Shown: positions 39,890 through 49,820, counted from the first letter of the stretch. The stretch is DNA of 64,000 nucleotides from Phytomonas francai (GCA_001766655.1 MJCC01000009.1:481324-545323); one strand, 5' to 3'. The notes: a model not told the origin generated them from the sequence alone. Numbers and translations are program-made.

Positions 39890-40711
39890 TTAAACAGGGG
39901 GATCTTTTCGAAGCTCAACAGTATTTAGCATATGCACAACACGATGTGGCAAGTCCTCCTTCAGTTCCTCCCGTGACTTGTCAGAGACTAAAAGCAGAAA
40001 CCCCTTCTTACCGGTGGGCACAATTTGAACACCACGCAGGGTATTATCCTCAAAAAGCTCCTTCAGTGGGCTTAACACTTTCGCAAACAGATTAACGTCT
40101 GCAACCCAAACAACACAACTTGACTTCGAAAAAGGATGCTGTAATAGCATTTTTAACTCCTCAACATCTTGAATGGCCTTCGTCAATTGAACGACAATGC
40201 TACACAAACGTACAAACCCAAGCTCGTTAAACACAGACGACACCGAGTCTGATCTCGCATGCAGCCCTGTGAGCGGGGTGTATGAGCTCAAGAAGACACT
40301 CGCCAACTCACTGTGGACGAGGTCCCCCTGATTTGCCGAGCTACTATACGCATCCCGCAGACACGGACACGCCCCTGTCGCCATCCCACGCAACACCTCG
40401 ACCGGAGCATGGCCCTTTGCGGTTAAAAAGAAGCCTGCGATCAGGACAACCAAAACCAAAAGCGCAGCGGTTAAGACGGAAAAGGGTCTACGCTGCGCAT
40501 CCGCACGCTTTGGATCCTCCGCCGGTGAGTTGGATTTCGCCCGCTTCACCTCAGGTGTTGTGGTAGTGGTAGTGATGGGGGTAGTGCGTTGGGAGGGCTT
40601 TTGGGGAGTCTTGGGCTCTACAGGTGCGCTTCGGCGCTTCGGCGATTTGCTCGTGGTCACAAGATTCTCTTCCTTCGTTTTCCGTACAGATCTAGACTTC
40701 TTGGGCGGCAT
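39890..40711 (-). CDS. Type II membrane protein with basic N-terminal tail, unknown function
   Basis: The 273-residue protein starts MPPKKSRSVRKTKEENL. Residues 1-78 are rich in Lys, Arg, Pro, Ser and Thr (KSPKRRSAPVEPKTPQKP), like a nuclear or chromatin-facing tail. One membrane segment covers about 80-98 (LTAALLVLVVLIAGFFL). The remainder, to 273, is a likely globular domain: two cysteines (CPC) just after the membrane, then SSCVVWVADVNLFAKVLSPL with alternating strands and helices, and VQIVPTGKKGFLLLVSD. Positive-inside logic puts the tail in the cytosol or nucleus and the C-terminal domain in the ER or perinuclear lumen. The layout recalls LAP1/LULL1 torsin cofactors, but I cannot show homology. 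Confidence 0.75.
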   Translation of the reverse strand: MPPKKSRSVRKTKEENLVTTSKSPKRRSAPVEPKTPQKPSQRTTPITTTTTTPEVKRAKSNSPAEDPKRADAQRRPFSVLTAALLVLVVLIAGFFLTAKGHAPVEVLRGMATGACPCLRDAYSSSANQGDLVHSELASVFLSSYTPLTGLHARSDSVSSVFNELGFVRLCSIVVQLTKAIQDVEELKMLLQHPFSKSSCVVWVADVNLFAKVLSPLKELFEDNTLRGVQIVPTGKKGFLLLVSDKSREELKEDLPHRVVHMLNTVELRKDPPV

Positions 40712-41172
40712 TATTTGCTGATCAGAAATAATAAATCCGCTTTTTTAATATTATATAAAAAATCTTGTTATTTCGCCTTTTCAATACCTGTTTCGCTTTT
40801 TCTATCGAAAAGCGAAGGAGATTCTTGAAGATGTCAAGATTCAATGAAAAAAAAATCCATACTTAACACATACAATATATATATATGCTACTTTCACATA
40901 CCCATCCCCGACTCGCTCCCTAGTGAGAATATGAGAGAAGAATTGTCCACCGTACAGTTCAAGAAGCCCTGATTATATGCCATGTCACTATCCGCAATCG
41001 TAAGTAATAAAGAATGATAATTTTAAAAAGTAAAATTCGAAGAAAATGAACGACTGCATCAGAAGACTCAAAGGTATTTCAGTGCAAAAAATCCTTCCCG
41101 ATACCAATAGCAATGCTGTCTCCCTATGATATTAGGAGAAGTCTAAAAGCCCTTCAGAATCGACTGTGTTCG
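40712..41172. other. Spacer, no gene seen
   Basis: 461 bp, AT-rich; a short TA run near 40876-40886. Nothing coding-like. Confidence 0.6.
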
Positions 41173-41886
41173 CTACGTAAGTAACCCTTCTTTTGAATCG
41201 CTCTCTTTTGCACTGTCTAACCCTAGATGAGTTTCAAATTCCTGCTCCATTCCATGGCTCTTTGCTAGACTCAGTACAAGCTGTCGAACATGGGGTGTTG
41301 GAAGCCACTGCTCACTGTGCATACGCCGGACCAACTCAAGTGCGTACTGCAAATCAGTTGTTTCACTTGCCGCTTCAAGCAAGTGAGTATACGTGTGCGG
41401 GAGAAACGGAACTCCTTGCGCCTCCTGTGCACACCCAGCTTCCATTGCCTTAGCAGGCTTCCCATTTTCTACTCTAGAGCGAATCAGAGCCAGATAACAA
41501 ATACTATCGAGCATCATCTTACCTGAATATTTTTTAAATACCTCCTCCACCTCTTGCGGCCTCTTGCCCTCTACACAGGCGGCAAGGATGTTGCTAACAC
41601 AGTTGACGTCTGGTCTAATGTTCTCCCGTTCCATCTGTGAAAGGAATCGGAGTGCCTGCTCCCACGCAGCAGGACGCACACACTGCCGCAGCGCATTCCG
41701 GTAGTGGCTAACGTTCATCGCGATGCCCTCGTGCCGCGCGGTGTGAAACAGCTCTGCAGCGCGAAACCAGTTATTCGCATCCGGGTTCAGCAGCTCCTGT
41801 TGAAGCGCGTAAACGTGACCAAACTGATGCATCCAACCCCCGCCATAGCGTGGCAGCAGCCCTTGACCCGAGGACCGAGGATGCAT
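41173..41886 (-). CDS. Pentatricopeptide-repeat (PPR) protein, probably mitochondrial
   Basis: From ATG 41886 (MHPRSSGQGLLPRYGG) the product has 237 residues; the frame continues to 41955 but that part is AT-rich leader. Four to five degenerate PPR motifs are visible as paired helices: NWFRAAELFHTARHEGIAMN, HYRNALRQCVRPAAWEQALRF, a VNCVSNILAACVEGKRPQEVE unit, LALIRSRVENGKPAKAMEAG, and HLLEAASETTDLQYALELVR. Kinetoplastid PPR proteins mostly serve mitochondrial RNA processing or the mitoribosome. The N-terminus is basic and lacks acidic residues, compatible with mitochondrial import. The specific target cannot be read from the sequence. Confidence 0.78.
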   Translation of the reverse strand: MHPRSSGQGLLPRYGGGWMHQFGHVYALQQELLNPDANNWFRAAELFHTARHEGIAMNVSHYRNALRQCVRPAAWEQALRFLSQMERENIRPDVNCVSNILAACVEGKRPQEVEEVFKKYSGKMMLDSICYLALIRSRVENGKPAKAMEAGCAQEAQGVPFLPHTYTHLLEAASETTDLQYALELVRRMHSEQWLPTPHVRQLVLSLAKSHGMEQEFETHLGLDSAKESDSKEGLLT

Positions 41887-42232
41887 TGGAACTATTGAGG
41901 ATTTGTTTGGGGGGGAGTAAAAAAAGCTTATTTTTAGAGAGAGAGAAAAACTCAAAACTCTCTTATTGCGGGTCTAAAATACTTTTTTACAAGGAAGATT
42001 AGTTTCAAAAAAAAAAAGTGAAAAAGGCAATATCCATTGAGAGCAAATAGGAAAAGAAGGCTTTGGCGCAGCAATGGGACCAAACATATGAAAATATTAA
42101 CCATTTTTAATAAAATGAGACACCTACAGTTGACGTAAATACTTTCGAATAAACATCAATGCGAGCTACTAAAACCAGTGCTGGAAGAGCAACAGGTACT
42201 TCATGGTGAACAATCGTGGTCAGTATATCCTG
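41887..42232. other. Spacer up to the assembly gap
   Basis: 346 bp, AT-rich with a T-rich sense-strand leader for the PPR gene and an A-run at 42009-42018. Nothing coding-like. Confidence 0.6.
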
Positions 42233-43135
42233 NNNNNNNNNNNNNNNNNNNNNNNNNNNNNNNNNNNNNNNNNNNNNNNNNNNNNNNNNNNNNNNNNNNN
42301 NNNNNNNNNNNNNNNNNNNNNNNNNNNNNNNNNNNNNNNNNNNNNNNNNNNNNNNNNNNNNNNNNNNNNNNNNNNNNNNNNNNNNNNNNNNNNNNNNNNN
42401 NNNNNNNNNNNNNNNNNNNNNNNNNNNNNNNNNNNNNNNNNNNNNNNNNNNNNNNNNNNNNNNNNNNNNNNNNNNNNNNNNNNNNNNNNNNNNNNNNNNN
42501 NNNNNNNNNNNNNNNNNNNNNNNNNNNNNNNNNNNNNNNNNNNNNNNNNNNNNNNNNNNNNNNNNNNNNNNNNNNNNNNNNNNNNNNNNNNNNNNNNNNN
42601 NNNNNNNNNNNNNNNNNNNNNNNNNNNNNNNNNNNNNNNNNNNNNNNNNNNNNNNNNNNNNNNNNNNNNNNNNNNNNNNNNNNNNNNNNNNNNNNNNNNN
42701 NNNNNNNNNNNNNNNNNNNNNNNNNNNNNNNNNNNNNNNNNNNNNNNNNNNNNNNNNNNNNNNNNNNNNNNNNNNNNNNNNNNNNNNNNNNNNNNNNNNN
42801 NNNNNNNNNNNNNNNNNNNNNNNNNNNNNNNNNNNNNNNNNNNNNNNNNNNNNNNNNNNNNNNNNNNNNNNNNNNNNNNNNNNNNNNNNNNNNNNNNNNN
42901 NNNNNNNNNNNNNNNNNNNNNNNNNNNNNNNNNNNNNNNNNNNNNNNNNNNNNNNNNNNNNNNNNNNNNNNNNNNNNNNNNNNNNNNNNNNNNNNNNNNN
43001 NNNNNNNNNNNNNNNNNNNNNNNNNNNNNNNNNNNNNNNNNNNNNNNNNNNNNNNNNNNNNNNNNNNNNNNNNNNNNNNNNNNNNNNNNNNNNNNNNNNN
43101 NNNNNNNNNNNNNNNNNNNNNNNNNNNNNNNNNNN
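42233..43135. other. Assembly gap (903 N)
   Basis: All bases are N. The frames spanning it carry no information. A further gene could lie here, given that the flanking spacers are short. Confidence 0.99.
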
Positions 43136-43210
43136 GAAGCGATATAGTGGGTCGTCATCTTTCAGTTCCTAGAGGTATTTGGAACTGCCGTCTCTGACGT
43201 GTCCATCACT

Positions 43211-43315
43211 TTATTTGGAGCGCTGGCGCATACGACGGCGGCGCAGCTTTAAGCGCTTTAAGCGCTTCTTATGCCACTTAGGGCGCATACCGCGGGGCCG
43301 GCTGACGGTACCCAT
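43211..43315 (-). CDS. RPL41: 60S ribosomal protein L41 (eL41)
   Basis: A 34-codon gene between the assembly gap and L12. The frame starts at ATG 43315 (MGTVSRPRGMRPKWHKKR) and ends MRQRSK. From the second methionine (codon 10, at 43288) the sequence is 25 residues, the usual length of eL41, and it follows the canonical pattern MRxKWxKKRxxRLKxxRRxMRQRSK. The protein is a single basic helix that sits at the interface between ribosomal subunits. The first nine residues are an in-frame extension. The gene is GC-rich in an AT-rich setting and is followed by a normal stop. Strong call from sequence alone. Confidence 0.93.
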   Translation of the reverse strand: MGTVSRPRGMRPKWHKKRLKRLKLRRRRMRQRSK

Positions 43316-43513
43316 TGTCTCTACGCTAATTTTGTTTTAATTAAAAAAAGATTTATGTGTTGAAAAAGACAGAAAAAGAAAAGATTGAGTAAATTTGTCA
43401 AAATAGCTTAAAACCAAATCAAAATTCCGAGACATTTCGCTTGAAATGCGAGGTGACTCACCACACATATACGCTTAGAGAAAAATCTGGTATTTACTTA
43501 TAATAAAGAAAAA

Positions 43514-44008
43514 TTAGTTCGGAACCTTCAGCTTCCCCTCCCGGACCTTGTTCTGGATCTCCGTTGGGCTCTCGCCGTCGATCGTGCAGCCAATCGAGAC
43601 AGCTGTGCCGAGCACCTCCATCACGACGGACTTCAGGTTCGCGCCCATCGACTTCGGCTGGGCCTCCTTCGCGATCTTGATAATCTCCGAGAAGGCGATG
43701 TTGCCGTTGTGCTTGATGTTCTTTACCTTCTTGCGGTCGCGCGGTGGCTCTTTGAGGGCGCGGATGAGGCGGGAGGCCACAGACGGGGTCACCGCCACCG
43801 TCGCCACGCGGTTCTTCACGCGAAGCTCGCAGGTGACCTTCAGGCCCTTCCAGTCCTTGGTCGACTTGGCGATATCCTCGCCGATCTTCTTGGCGTTGAG
43901 ACCGAGGGGACCAACCTTCGGCGCGAGGGAGGCCGTCGCCGCGACCTCACCACCGACCGCACGCACGATCACGGTAATCTCCTGATTGGGATCGAACTTC
44001 GGAGGCAT
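43514..44008 (-). CDS. RPL12: 60S ribosomal protein L12 (uL11)
   Basis: A 164-residue uL11-family protein of the large-subunit GTPase-associated centre. The N-terminus MPPKFDPNQEITVIVRAVGG contains the expected PPKFDP start. ASLAPKVGPLGLNAKKIGED is the uL11 signature, followed by the RNA-binding C-terminal domain: VTPSVASRLIRALKEPPRDR and IKHNGNIAFSEIIKIAKEA. The length matches eukaryotic L12 (165). GC-rich gene with a short AT-rich spacer to L41. Confidence 0.97.
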   Translation of the reverse strand: MPPKFDPNQEITVIVRAVGGEVAATASLAPKVGPLGLNAKKIGEDIAKSTKDWKGLKVTCELRVKNRVATVAVTPSVASRLIRALKEPPRDRKKVKNIKHNGNIAFSEIIKIAKEAQPKSMGANLKSVVMEVLGTAVSIGCTIDGESPTEIQNKVREGKLKVPN

Positions 44009-44277
44009 TGATTCTTACTGTTACAAGCAAAGAGGAAGATATCCTAATAACACACAGGACGAGACGGTTCAAAAGAAGGGAATTAGGCTAAAAAAGAAGT
44101 CGCACTAGAACATTGTAAAATATTATTCATATACAAATTATTCTTTAATAAATGGCCAAATCCAAATGTTAAAATCAAACAAGGTGTCGTCACTGCAGTT
44201 AAACATCAAAAAAAAGGGCGCACAAAAACTCTTAAATTTTTGAGTGCAAAAAGAAAAAGCCCTACAACTTGGACTTC

Positions 44278-45417
44278 TTAATGGTCAGTTAGAAATACTA
44301 ACTCCCCGTTGGAGCTCATGCTTAGGACACTGCCATTGCAAAACGCACCATTCTGTTCCTCCAGTAGCGGTGCAACGCTCCGCATCACCTCCTGAACCAC
44401 CGCTCTACCATTCTCAACTGGGAGCAGTTTTTTGGTTTTTTCAACTATCCATAGAGAAGCCTCATCGTTAATCGTCAGTGATTTCTGATAGCGACAGCTA
44501 AGGTCTTGAATGGTCATGTGCACAATCTCAAGAGCAGTCTCCAACGAAATAGGTAGATACGGAAAAGTTTGGATGATGGACGTCGAGCGTTGCGTGTAAA
44601 GTTCTTGAAACTCGGTATTAATGAAGTCACGCATTTCGTCGAGGCTCTTTCCTTGTGTTCTGCCCTCCTTCCCGAAGTCAGTTGTTACAATCACTATAAG
44701 CCGTGCGAGGTCGACACGCGAAAACTCTGGGAACCGTTCCCCACGGCCAAGCACAGGTAAGAGGAGCCTCACCTTTTGTGGCTCCAGTGCTGAAAGGTCA
44801 TTAATAATCAAAACACCGTTATTGGGGTAGCGTGCGGCGTGTTGGCAAATAATCGGCACAACGGATCGCCGAAACTCGGATAGGCTCATCCCATCGTAGC
44901 TTGTACCCGATAGCACCAGTGTGGACTCCCCGAGCGAGCAGTCCTCGTTTCCACAGCGCTGCGCCACGGCGAGGGAAATCACTTCCGCGGTGCGAGTTTT
45001 GCCCACACCATTGTCGCCCGCCAAGTGAAGCACGAGGGGGGGGTGTATGTGCGCCAACTTGTACGCCACTGAGCGGAGGATGGGCTCGAGGGAGTACTGC
45101 CCTTTCACAAGGCGTGGGCCCAGTCGCTGAAGTCGACCGCGGACATACGCACGATAGGCCTCCCGCTGGTGATCAAAGGGGGATGCGGTTAGAATACACA
45201 GAGCACGTCCTTTAAGGCTTAGACGTGGGGAGTTGCACAGCGGTGGATCGACACAGCTCTTTCGAAAATCACTGAAATTAGATGAATCATCGGTGAGTAA
45301 AAGGTCCATGGAAGAAAATATATAGATTGCTCCGCTCAATGCAACTATCAAAACTGCAATTGTGCTGAATAAACTTGTATTCATAGTTTTGTTTGATGTT
45401 TCCATTGCTACAATCAA
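44278..45417 (-). CDS. Membrane-anchored torsin/Clp-like AAA+ ATPase with altered Walker B
   Basis: A 379-residue protein with an N-terminal membrane anchor (about residues 15-38, TSLFSTIAVLIVALSGAIYIF) and one AAA+ module. Walker A is GDNGVGKT (134-141). The Walker B strand is VLIIND at 202-207, where torsins and Clp proteins have a hydrophobic strand followed by DE; here both acidic positions are altered to N and D. Arg in NGRAVVQEVMRSV fits the sensor-2 region. The region preceding Walker A (VAYKLAHIHPPLVLHLAG) is laid out as in torsins. Torsins are lumenal ER/nuclear-envelope ATPases that need LAP1/LULL1. The cysteines at 54, 61, 155 and 160 could suit a lumenal setting. ClpB-like ATPases remain the alternative. 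Confidence 0.75.
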   Translation of the reverse strand: MIVAMETSNKTMNTSLFSTIAVLIVALSGAIYIFSSMDLLLTDDSSNFSDFRKSCVDPPLCNSPRLSLKGRALCILTASPFDHQREAYRAYVRGRLQRLGPRLVKGQYSLEPILRSVAYKLAHIHPPLVLHLAGDNGVGKTRTAEVISLAVAQRCGNEDCSLGESTLVLSGTSYDGMSLSEFRRSVVPIICQHAARYPNNGVLIINDLSALEPQKVRLLLPVLGRGERFPEFSRVDLARLIVIVTTDFGKEGRTQGKSLDEMRDFINTEFQELYTQRSTSIIQTFPYLPISLETALEIVHMTIQDLSCRYQKSLTINDEASLWIVEKTKKLLPVENGRAVVQEVMRSVAPLLEEQNGAFCNGSVLSMSSNGELVFLTDH

Positions 45418-46139
45418 ATGGCTCTACTTCTTCCCCACCGCCATGTATGTTCCCCTTTGCTAAGTCTCTCCCTATTGAAAAGAACAAATGAACACGAAGA
45501 AATCTGATAGAAGCCATTTAAAGCAAAAGTTAAAGACTATAAAGTATCATTCAACTCCATTGGGTTTAATCATAGGTATTCAATTTTTTTATTTAAATAA
45601 TAAAAAAAAAATGGAGAAACTAAATTATTATCATATATTCTACAATACCTACTAAAACACACTGAACTTTATTTTACCCTTTACATCAAGTTTACTAGCG
45701 TTGTATTTAAATGTTGAGTTAATTAAACTTTAATTAACAAATATTTTTTAAAAAATATTATAAATATTTTTACCCCAAAGCATAGCATTTAATCCAATAA
45801 GCTTTTTGACCATTCTACCAAATTAACTAGATATCTGTAAATTTTCGTGGGGGCCAGCCCTGTTCACGCACCAAATTATATTATACTCCTGGTCTAAAAA
45901 GCATATATACCGACATATTATCAATATCAAAAATACCTTAAAAAAAAATTAAAAATACTGAATTATATCACTCAATGCAATATGTAAAGAAATTATTTTT
46001 AAAAAATCCCCTAGGCCTGGTGAGAGTTTCGATCATATAGGACAAGTTGATAAGATTAAACACTATAAAGGGCCGAAATTTTAGATGAGCGTAAGTGTCA
46101 TGGTGCGTCTGATTTAAGAAAATTAAAGCAGTGGTTAAT
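45418..46139. other. AT-rich spacer, no gene seen
   Basis: 722 bp of strongly AT-rich sequence with A- and T-runs. No coding-like frame. Confidence 0.6.
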
Positions 46140-46625
46140 CTAGACTCTTTCTAAGGATTTCTCCATTTCCTCCTGCAGAATACGTCGTGGGCGATTTTTA
46201 TACATAGCTAGCGATAGAAAGAAAGCCCACTTTCCCATCATGAACATTCCGATCATCGAGCAGAAGTAACTGTATCCATCCCATCTCTGCTTCTCCATGA
46301 GGCCCCTTACCATCAGCCAAATTCCAAGTCCAAGACCAACGAACCCGAGACACAAGAAAACAATATAGAAGTATAAGCGAGCCTTGCTTCCGTATGGAAA
46401 TCTATCGTATAACAGATAACGAGATTGGAAATACATCCAAAAACGTATACAGATTAAAACAACGACAACAAAAAAACCTGCAGCGGCCCATTTATTATGA
46501 TAGTGGAAAAGGAAATCGAAGGCACCAACAAGATATGCAATCGCGAAAGCCGCGTAAAGGAAGAGCATTAAGTAATAAATTACCTTCTTCCTTCCATCGC
46601 TTGTTTGCTTCCATTCCTTAGACAT
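46140..46625 (-). CDS. Four-helix membrane protein, unknown
   Basis: A 161-residue protein with four predicted membrane helices: about 16-38 (YYLMLFLYAAFAIAYLVGAF), 46-65 (AAGFFVVVVLICIRFW), 85-108 (LYFYIVFLCLGFVGLGLGIW) and 121-141 (SMIGMFMMGKWAFFLSLAM). The N-terminus is charged (MSKEWKQTSDGRKK), and so is the C-terminus (NRPRRILQEEMEKSLERV), which suggests both ends face the cytosol. I do not recognise the family. The length and four-helix layout recall small ER or vesicle membrane proteins, but no motif confirms this. Confidence 0.75.
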   Translation of the reverse strand: MSKEWKQTSDGRKKVIYYLMLFLYAAFAIAYLVGAFDFLFHYHNKWAAAGFFVVVVLICIRFWMYFQSRYLLYDRFPYGSKARLYFYIVFLCLGFVGLGLGIWLMVRGLMEKQRWDGYSYFCSMIGMFMMGKWAFFLSLAMYKNRPRRILQEEMEKSLERV

Positions 46626-48845
46626 GTTTTAAGAGAAAAATAAATCGACTTTAGTTAATGAAATGTTTCTAAGCCGAAGTATTTTCTTGAAAATTAAATA
46701 TTTATAATGTAGCAATGGCAAGGTATACTTGAGAAAAAGTAGACGAATATCAGTAAACAAGCGCATTCATTTGATGAAACAAAAATTTTCAAAGTAATTA
46801 AAGGAAAATATTCATACCTACCGAAGGAATATGTGACCTATATTCCCACCACCTGAGTGCTAAATCAGTCTTTCGCCTTAATCGAATGATAAAAGATACA
46901 TTTAGATTTTAAAAATGTATTTCTTTACAATTTTCGTGGTAAGTGTAAAACTCAAAATGCTCCTGTTTTTTTTTTACGTTTCATCCCTTGTTAGGGCGCC
47001 CATAAGGATAGTAACTCGGACCTCTTCACACCCTTTGTTAGGCTTCGTAGGAGCTTCTCATGCCTAGTACCCTCCTCACAGTCACACTTTGGAGAGCAGT
47101 GATCAATACAATGCCCCTGAAACAGTTCATGCCCACATTGGGGCTACCATACTTGATGATTGTTATATCGAACACAGCGATCCCATGTCCCCTCCCCCCC
47201 TGTAATACACCGTCCGAGGCTGCGAGGGGTGGTGCGCGGGAAGTGTCCAACCCCCCCAATTCCTACGCTTTCATTGCCAGAACGCGTAACGATGTGCAGC
47301 CCCTTCGTACCTCTACCCATCTGCCAGGCCCGATGCACAATATTCTTTGCCATCTCGAGAAAATGGAAACTGACCAACAGAGCCGCTAAGCCCTTCCTTT
47401 AGGATGGTTTTCAGCTCCCTCGGCGTTGTGAACACGGGCCCGTGGGGTGCCCTCCAGAGCTTCCTCGATTACATTATTTTGTGACCCGTTCTGAAATCTG
47501 AAACGAAAAAGAATCATAGGTAGACTCATTTGCAATAACACACTTTCATCGTAAAATATAGGGAATTACTTATTTACGGCAGCTAGACCATTTCATCGAA
47601 GGGCGTGTACTAAGCCAAAGATAACGAAATAGTGCTACTGAAAAGCGCAATGCCTATAAAAAACTATAAACTCAGCAAATACCATGGGAAACGGGTGAAA
47701 TGATCTCTATGTATTCAAAATTAGCAAGATGTAAAATACTACAGGTCATGCAAATGCGCTAAAAAAAATGTATGCGGTTTTAGCGCAAAAAATATATGCT
47801 GCTTGTAAAATGAAAAAGAAACAGATCACTAGACAGAATAGCAAAGTAACAAATTTAGGCGTTCTACAATCCAATTGAGTTAAAATTTAAAAAATTCCGT
47901 GTGAGCATAACAATCCAAAATATTCAATTTCAGATAATTTTATAGAAGAAAAATTATTTGATATTTAAACCTCCTATTTCCTACCCTAAATACATATATC
48001 GATATATATATATATATATGCATTTTATATTGTAGTTGGTTACGCGGAAAACGCCATACACAAAGTAACATACACATAAATAAATTCAAAATTTAGATTT
48101 TCCTGCGATTTGTTAATTCTAAACAATAGAAATCAATAAATTCAATACCTCATCGCTTGTATTTTAATATATATATCTACCTAACTTCGTGAGATGGTAG
48201 ACTACGAACCGAAATCACATCGAAACGAGATTAAAAATAAACAGACAGGAAAACACCGAGAACTGGGAACTTATTGCAATGAGGCATCCTTGTATAACTG
48301 AACTGTTAGGATATATGTATATAATTATCATAAAATCCGATTAGATAAACCTTGTTTTTCTGCTTCAAAAGAATGGATTCTAATTTGCTGAGACATTCAA
48401 TGTTTTTCTCACAGCATTGTTTCAGCCTGGTAATAGAGCTCATAGTTCTCTAACTCATTTTGCCTTTTATTTTTCCCCTTATTCGCAAATAGTATCTTCA
48501 AACAATTCCCTAGTTGATTTCGCTATACCCTTCAGAGTATAAATATAGAAGCATATAAATATAGAATAACGCTTGTAGACCCTATACAAATGTTTCCAAA
48601 CCGTGTCGATGTTCAACTTAAGATCTCTGTCTTTAAACACACATATATAAAGCACGTTTACTACAGAGCTGAAAAGTGTACCAGATAATACCGTCGTTAT
48701 GCTATATGGCTCCTGAACTCGTAGGAACGCTTTATATGATATCAACAATAACAGCCCTGATGGATAATGGTTCTTGCTTCATAGGAAAGATGAAACTGGA
48801 AACTCCTCCAAGTCTACACCTCAGACATCCAAGTGTTCAGCTAGA
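46626..48845. other. 2.2 kb gene-poor region with a GC-rich island
   Basis: The longest spacer of the right half. Apart from a GC-rich island at about 46990-47490 it is AT-rich, with a TA run at 48004-48020 and another near 48168-48177. A minus-strand frame at 48479-48748 is hydrophobic with no family resemblance and is not called. Confidence 0.55.
46990..47490 (-). pseudogene. Probable degraded coding fragment (frameshifted)
   Basis: GC-rich island in AT-rich DNA. On the minus strand, three reading frames in turn give coding-like pieces interrupted by stops and shifts: NNVIEEALEGTPRARVHNAE, then SGSVGQFPFSRDGKEYCASG, then RGTKGLHIVTRSGNESVGIG, and finally QCGHELFQGHCIDHCSPKCD ending before LLSLWAP and a stop. 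The last piece has a Cys/His pattern like the second half of a RING-type zinc finger. I cannot name the parent gene. A decayed gene copy is the simplest reading; the alternative is a GC-rich non-coding element. Confidence 0.35.
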
Positions 48846-49820
48846 TCAAGAATTTTGCTTATTCATTTTTGCCTCAATTCTCTTCTTAAGCATCATGTTG
48901 CGATTCTTCTGAATGACATCTTCGGGAGTGTAAACAAGGTTTTTCACTAAACCCAGACTAGAACCTAGCCAAATAGTCCACTTTGTCGGATCAAAGTGAT
49001 ACCAACGAATACCATTGCGATAATCATTTGCGAATTCGTGATGAAAGTTGTGGTAGCCTTCACCAAAGGTGAGGAGAGCGCAAACAGCCGAATCATGCGA
49101 ACTGTGGAGATCAGAATAGTTCTGCTTGGCTCCGAAGAGGTTAGTATGGGCCAGACTGTTGATGAAGAAGGTGTTATGATGAACAAAGGCGATCTTGGCA
49201 AGAGAGGCATAAAAGTATCCGCCCAGCCAATCCCCCCAACCCAAGCCACAGATCACTGTCGGCAAAACTATCCCGGAGAGGACAGCTAATGGGAAGAAGT
49301 GCTTGTGTTGAAACTGGACCACTTTGTTGTACTTATAGTCTGTTATGTCAACCTTTCCGAGAAGTGAATAGTTCTGCTTCATAATCATCCATCCAAAATG
49401 AGAAAAGATAAAGCCCCGTTTCGCATTATAAGGATCCTTGTCCGTGTCCACATAACGGTGGTGAATGCGGTGATTCCGGCCCCACCATTTGATAGAACCC
49501 TCAAAAGCACCAGCCCCTGCAAAGGCGCACAAACACTCCCAAAAGCGGCACGCCGTATAAGAACGATGAGAAAAGAGGCGGTGATAGCCAACTGTAATCC
49601 CAATCATGCCGTTAAATATGTAAAAAAGAAAGGCAACCAATAAAGTTTTCCATTGCAATGGAACCCCCATCCAAAGTGCGCCGGCGGTTGAAAGCAACGG
49701 TAAACAAACTACAGCCACGGCAATGTAGTTCAGTTCATAGTTACCTGAGTGGTAACTTGGCACCTGTTGAGGAGGTTTTTCATGGGTTTCAAGCCCATTT
49801 GGATTCTGTTTTAAAGACAT
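48846..49820 (-). CDS. Acyl-CoA delta-9 desaturase-like fatty acid desaturase
   Basis: A 324-residue integral membrane desaturase with the three iron-binding histidine boxes in order: HRLFSH (80-85), HRIHH (117-121) and HNFHH (257-261). The extra NSLAH motif (about 221-225) after a long membrane section is typical of stearoyl-CoA desaturases. Membrane segments lie around 32-52, 58-78 and 175-215. It introduces a double bond, most likely at delta-9, into acyl-CoA in the ER, using cytochrome b5 and NADH reductase. No cytochrome b5 domain is fused at either end, so a free cytochrome b5 would be needed. Length is near that of animal desaturases (about 350). Family firm; regiospecificity inferred. 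Confidence 0.92.
   Translation of the reverse strand: MSLKQNPNGLETHEKPPQQVPSYHSGNYELNYIAVAVVCLPLLSTAGALWMGVPLQWKTLLVAFLFYIFNGMIGITVGYHRLFSHRSYTACRFWECLCAFAGAGAFEGSIKWWGRNHRIHHRYVDTDKDPYNAKRGFIFSHFGWMIMKQNYSLLGKVDITDYKYNKVVQFQHKHFFPLAVLSGIVLPTVICGLGWGDWLGGYFYASLAKIAFVHHNTFFINSLAHTNLFGAKQNYSDLHSSHDSAVCALLTFGEGYHNFHHEFANDYRNGIRWYHFDPTKWTIWLGSSLGLVKNLVYTPEDVIQKNRNMMLKKRIEAKMNKQNS

Noticed and set aside
42178..43197. Frames spanning the N gap
   Set aside because: They consist almost entirely of unknown bases and carry no information.
47060..47402. Plus-strand frames in the GC-rich island
   Set aside because: The minus strand gives the more protein-like pieces, so I treat the plus frames as shadows of a degraded gene.
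48479..48748. Minus-strand 89-residue hydrophobic frame upstream of the four-helix protein
   Set aside because: AT-rich chance frames are often hydrophobic; there is no motif, and its composition is that of the spacer.
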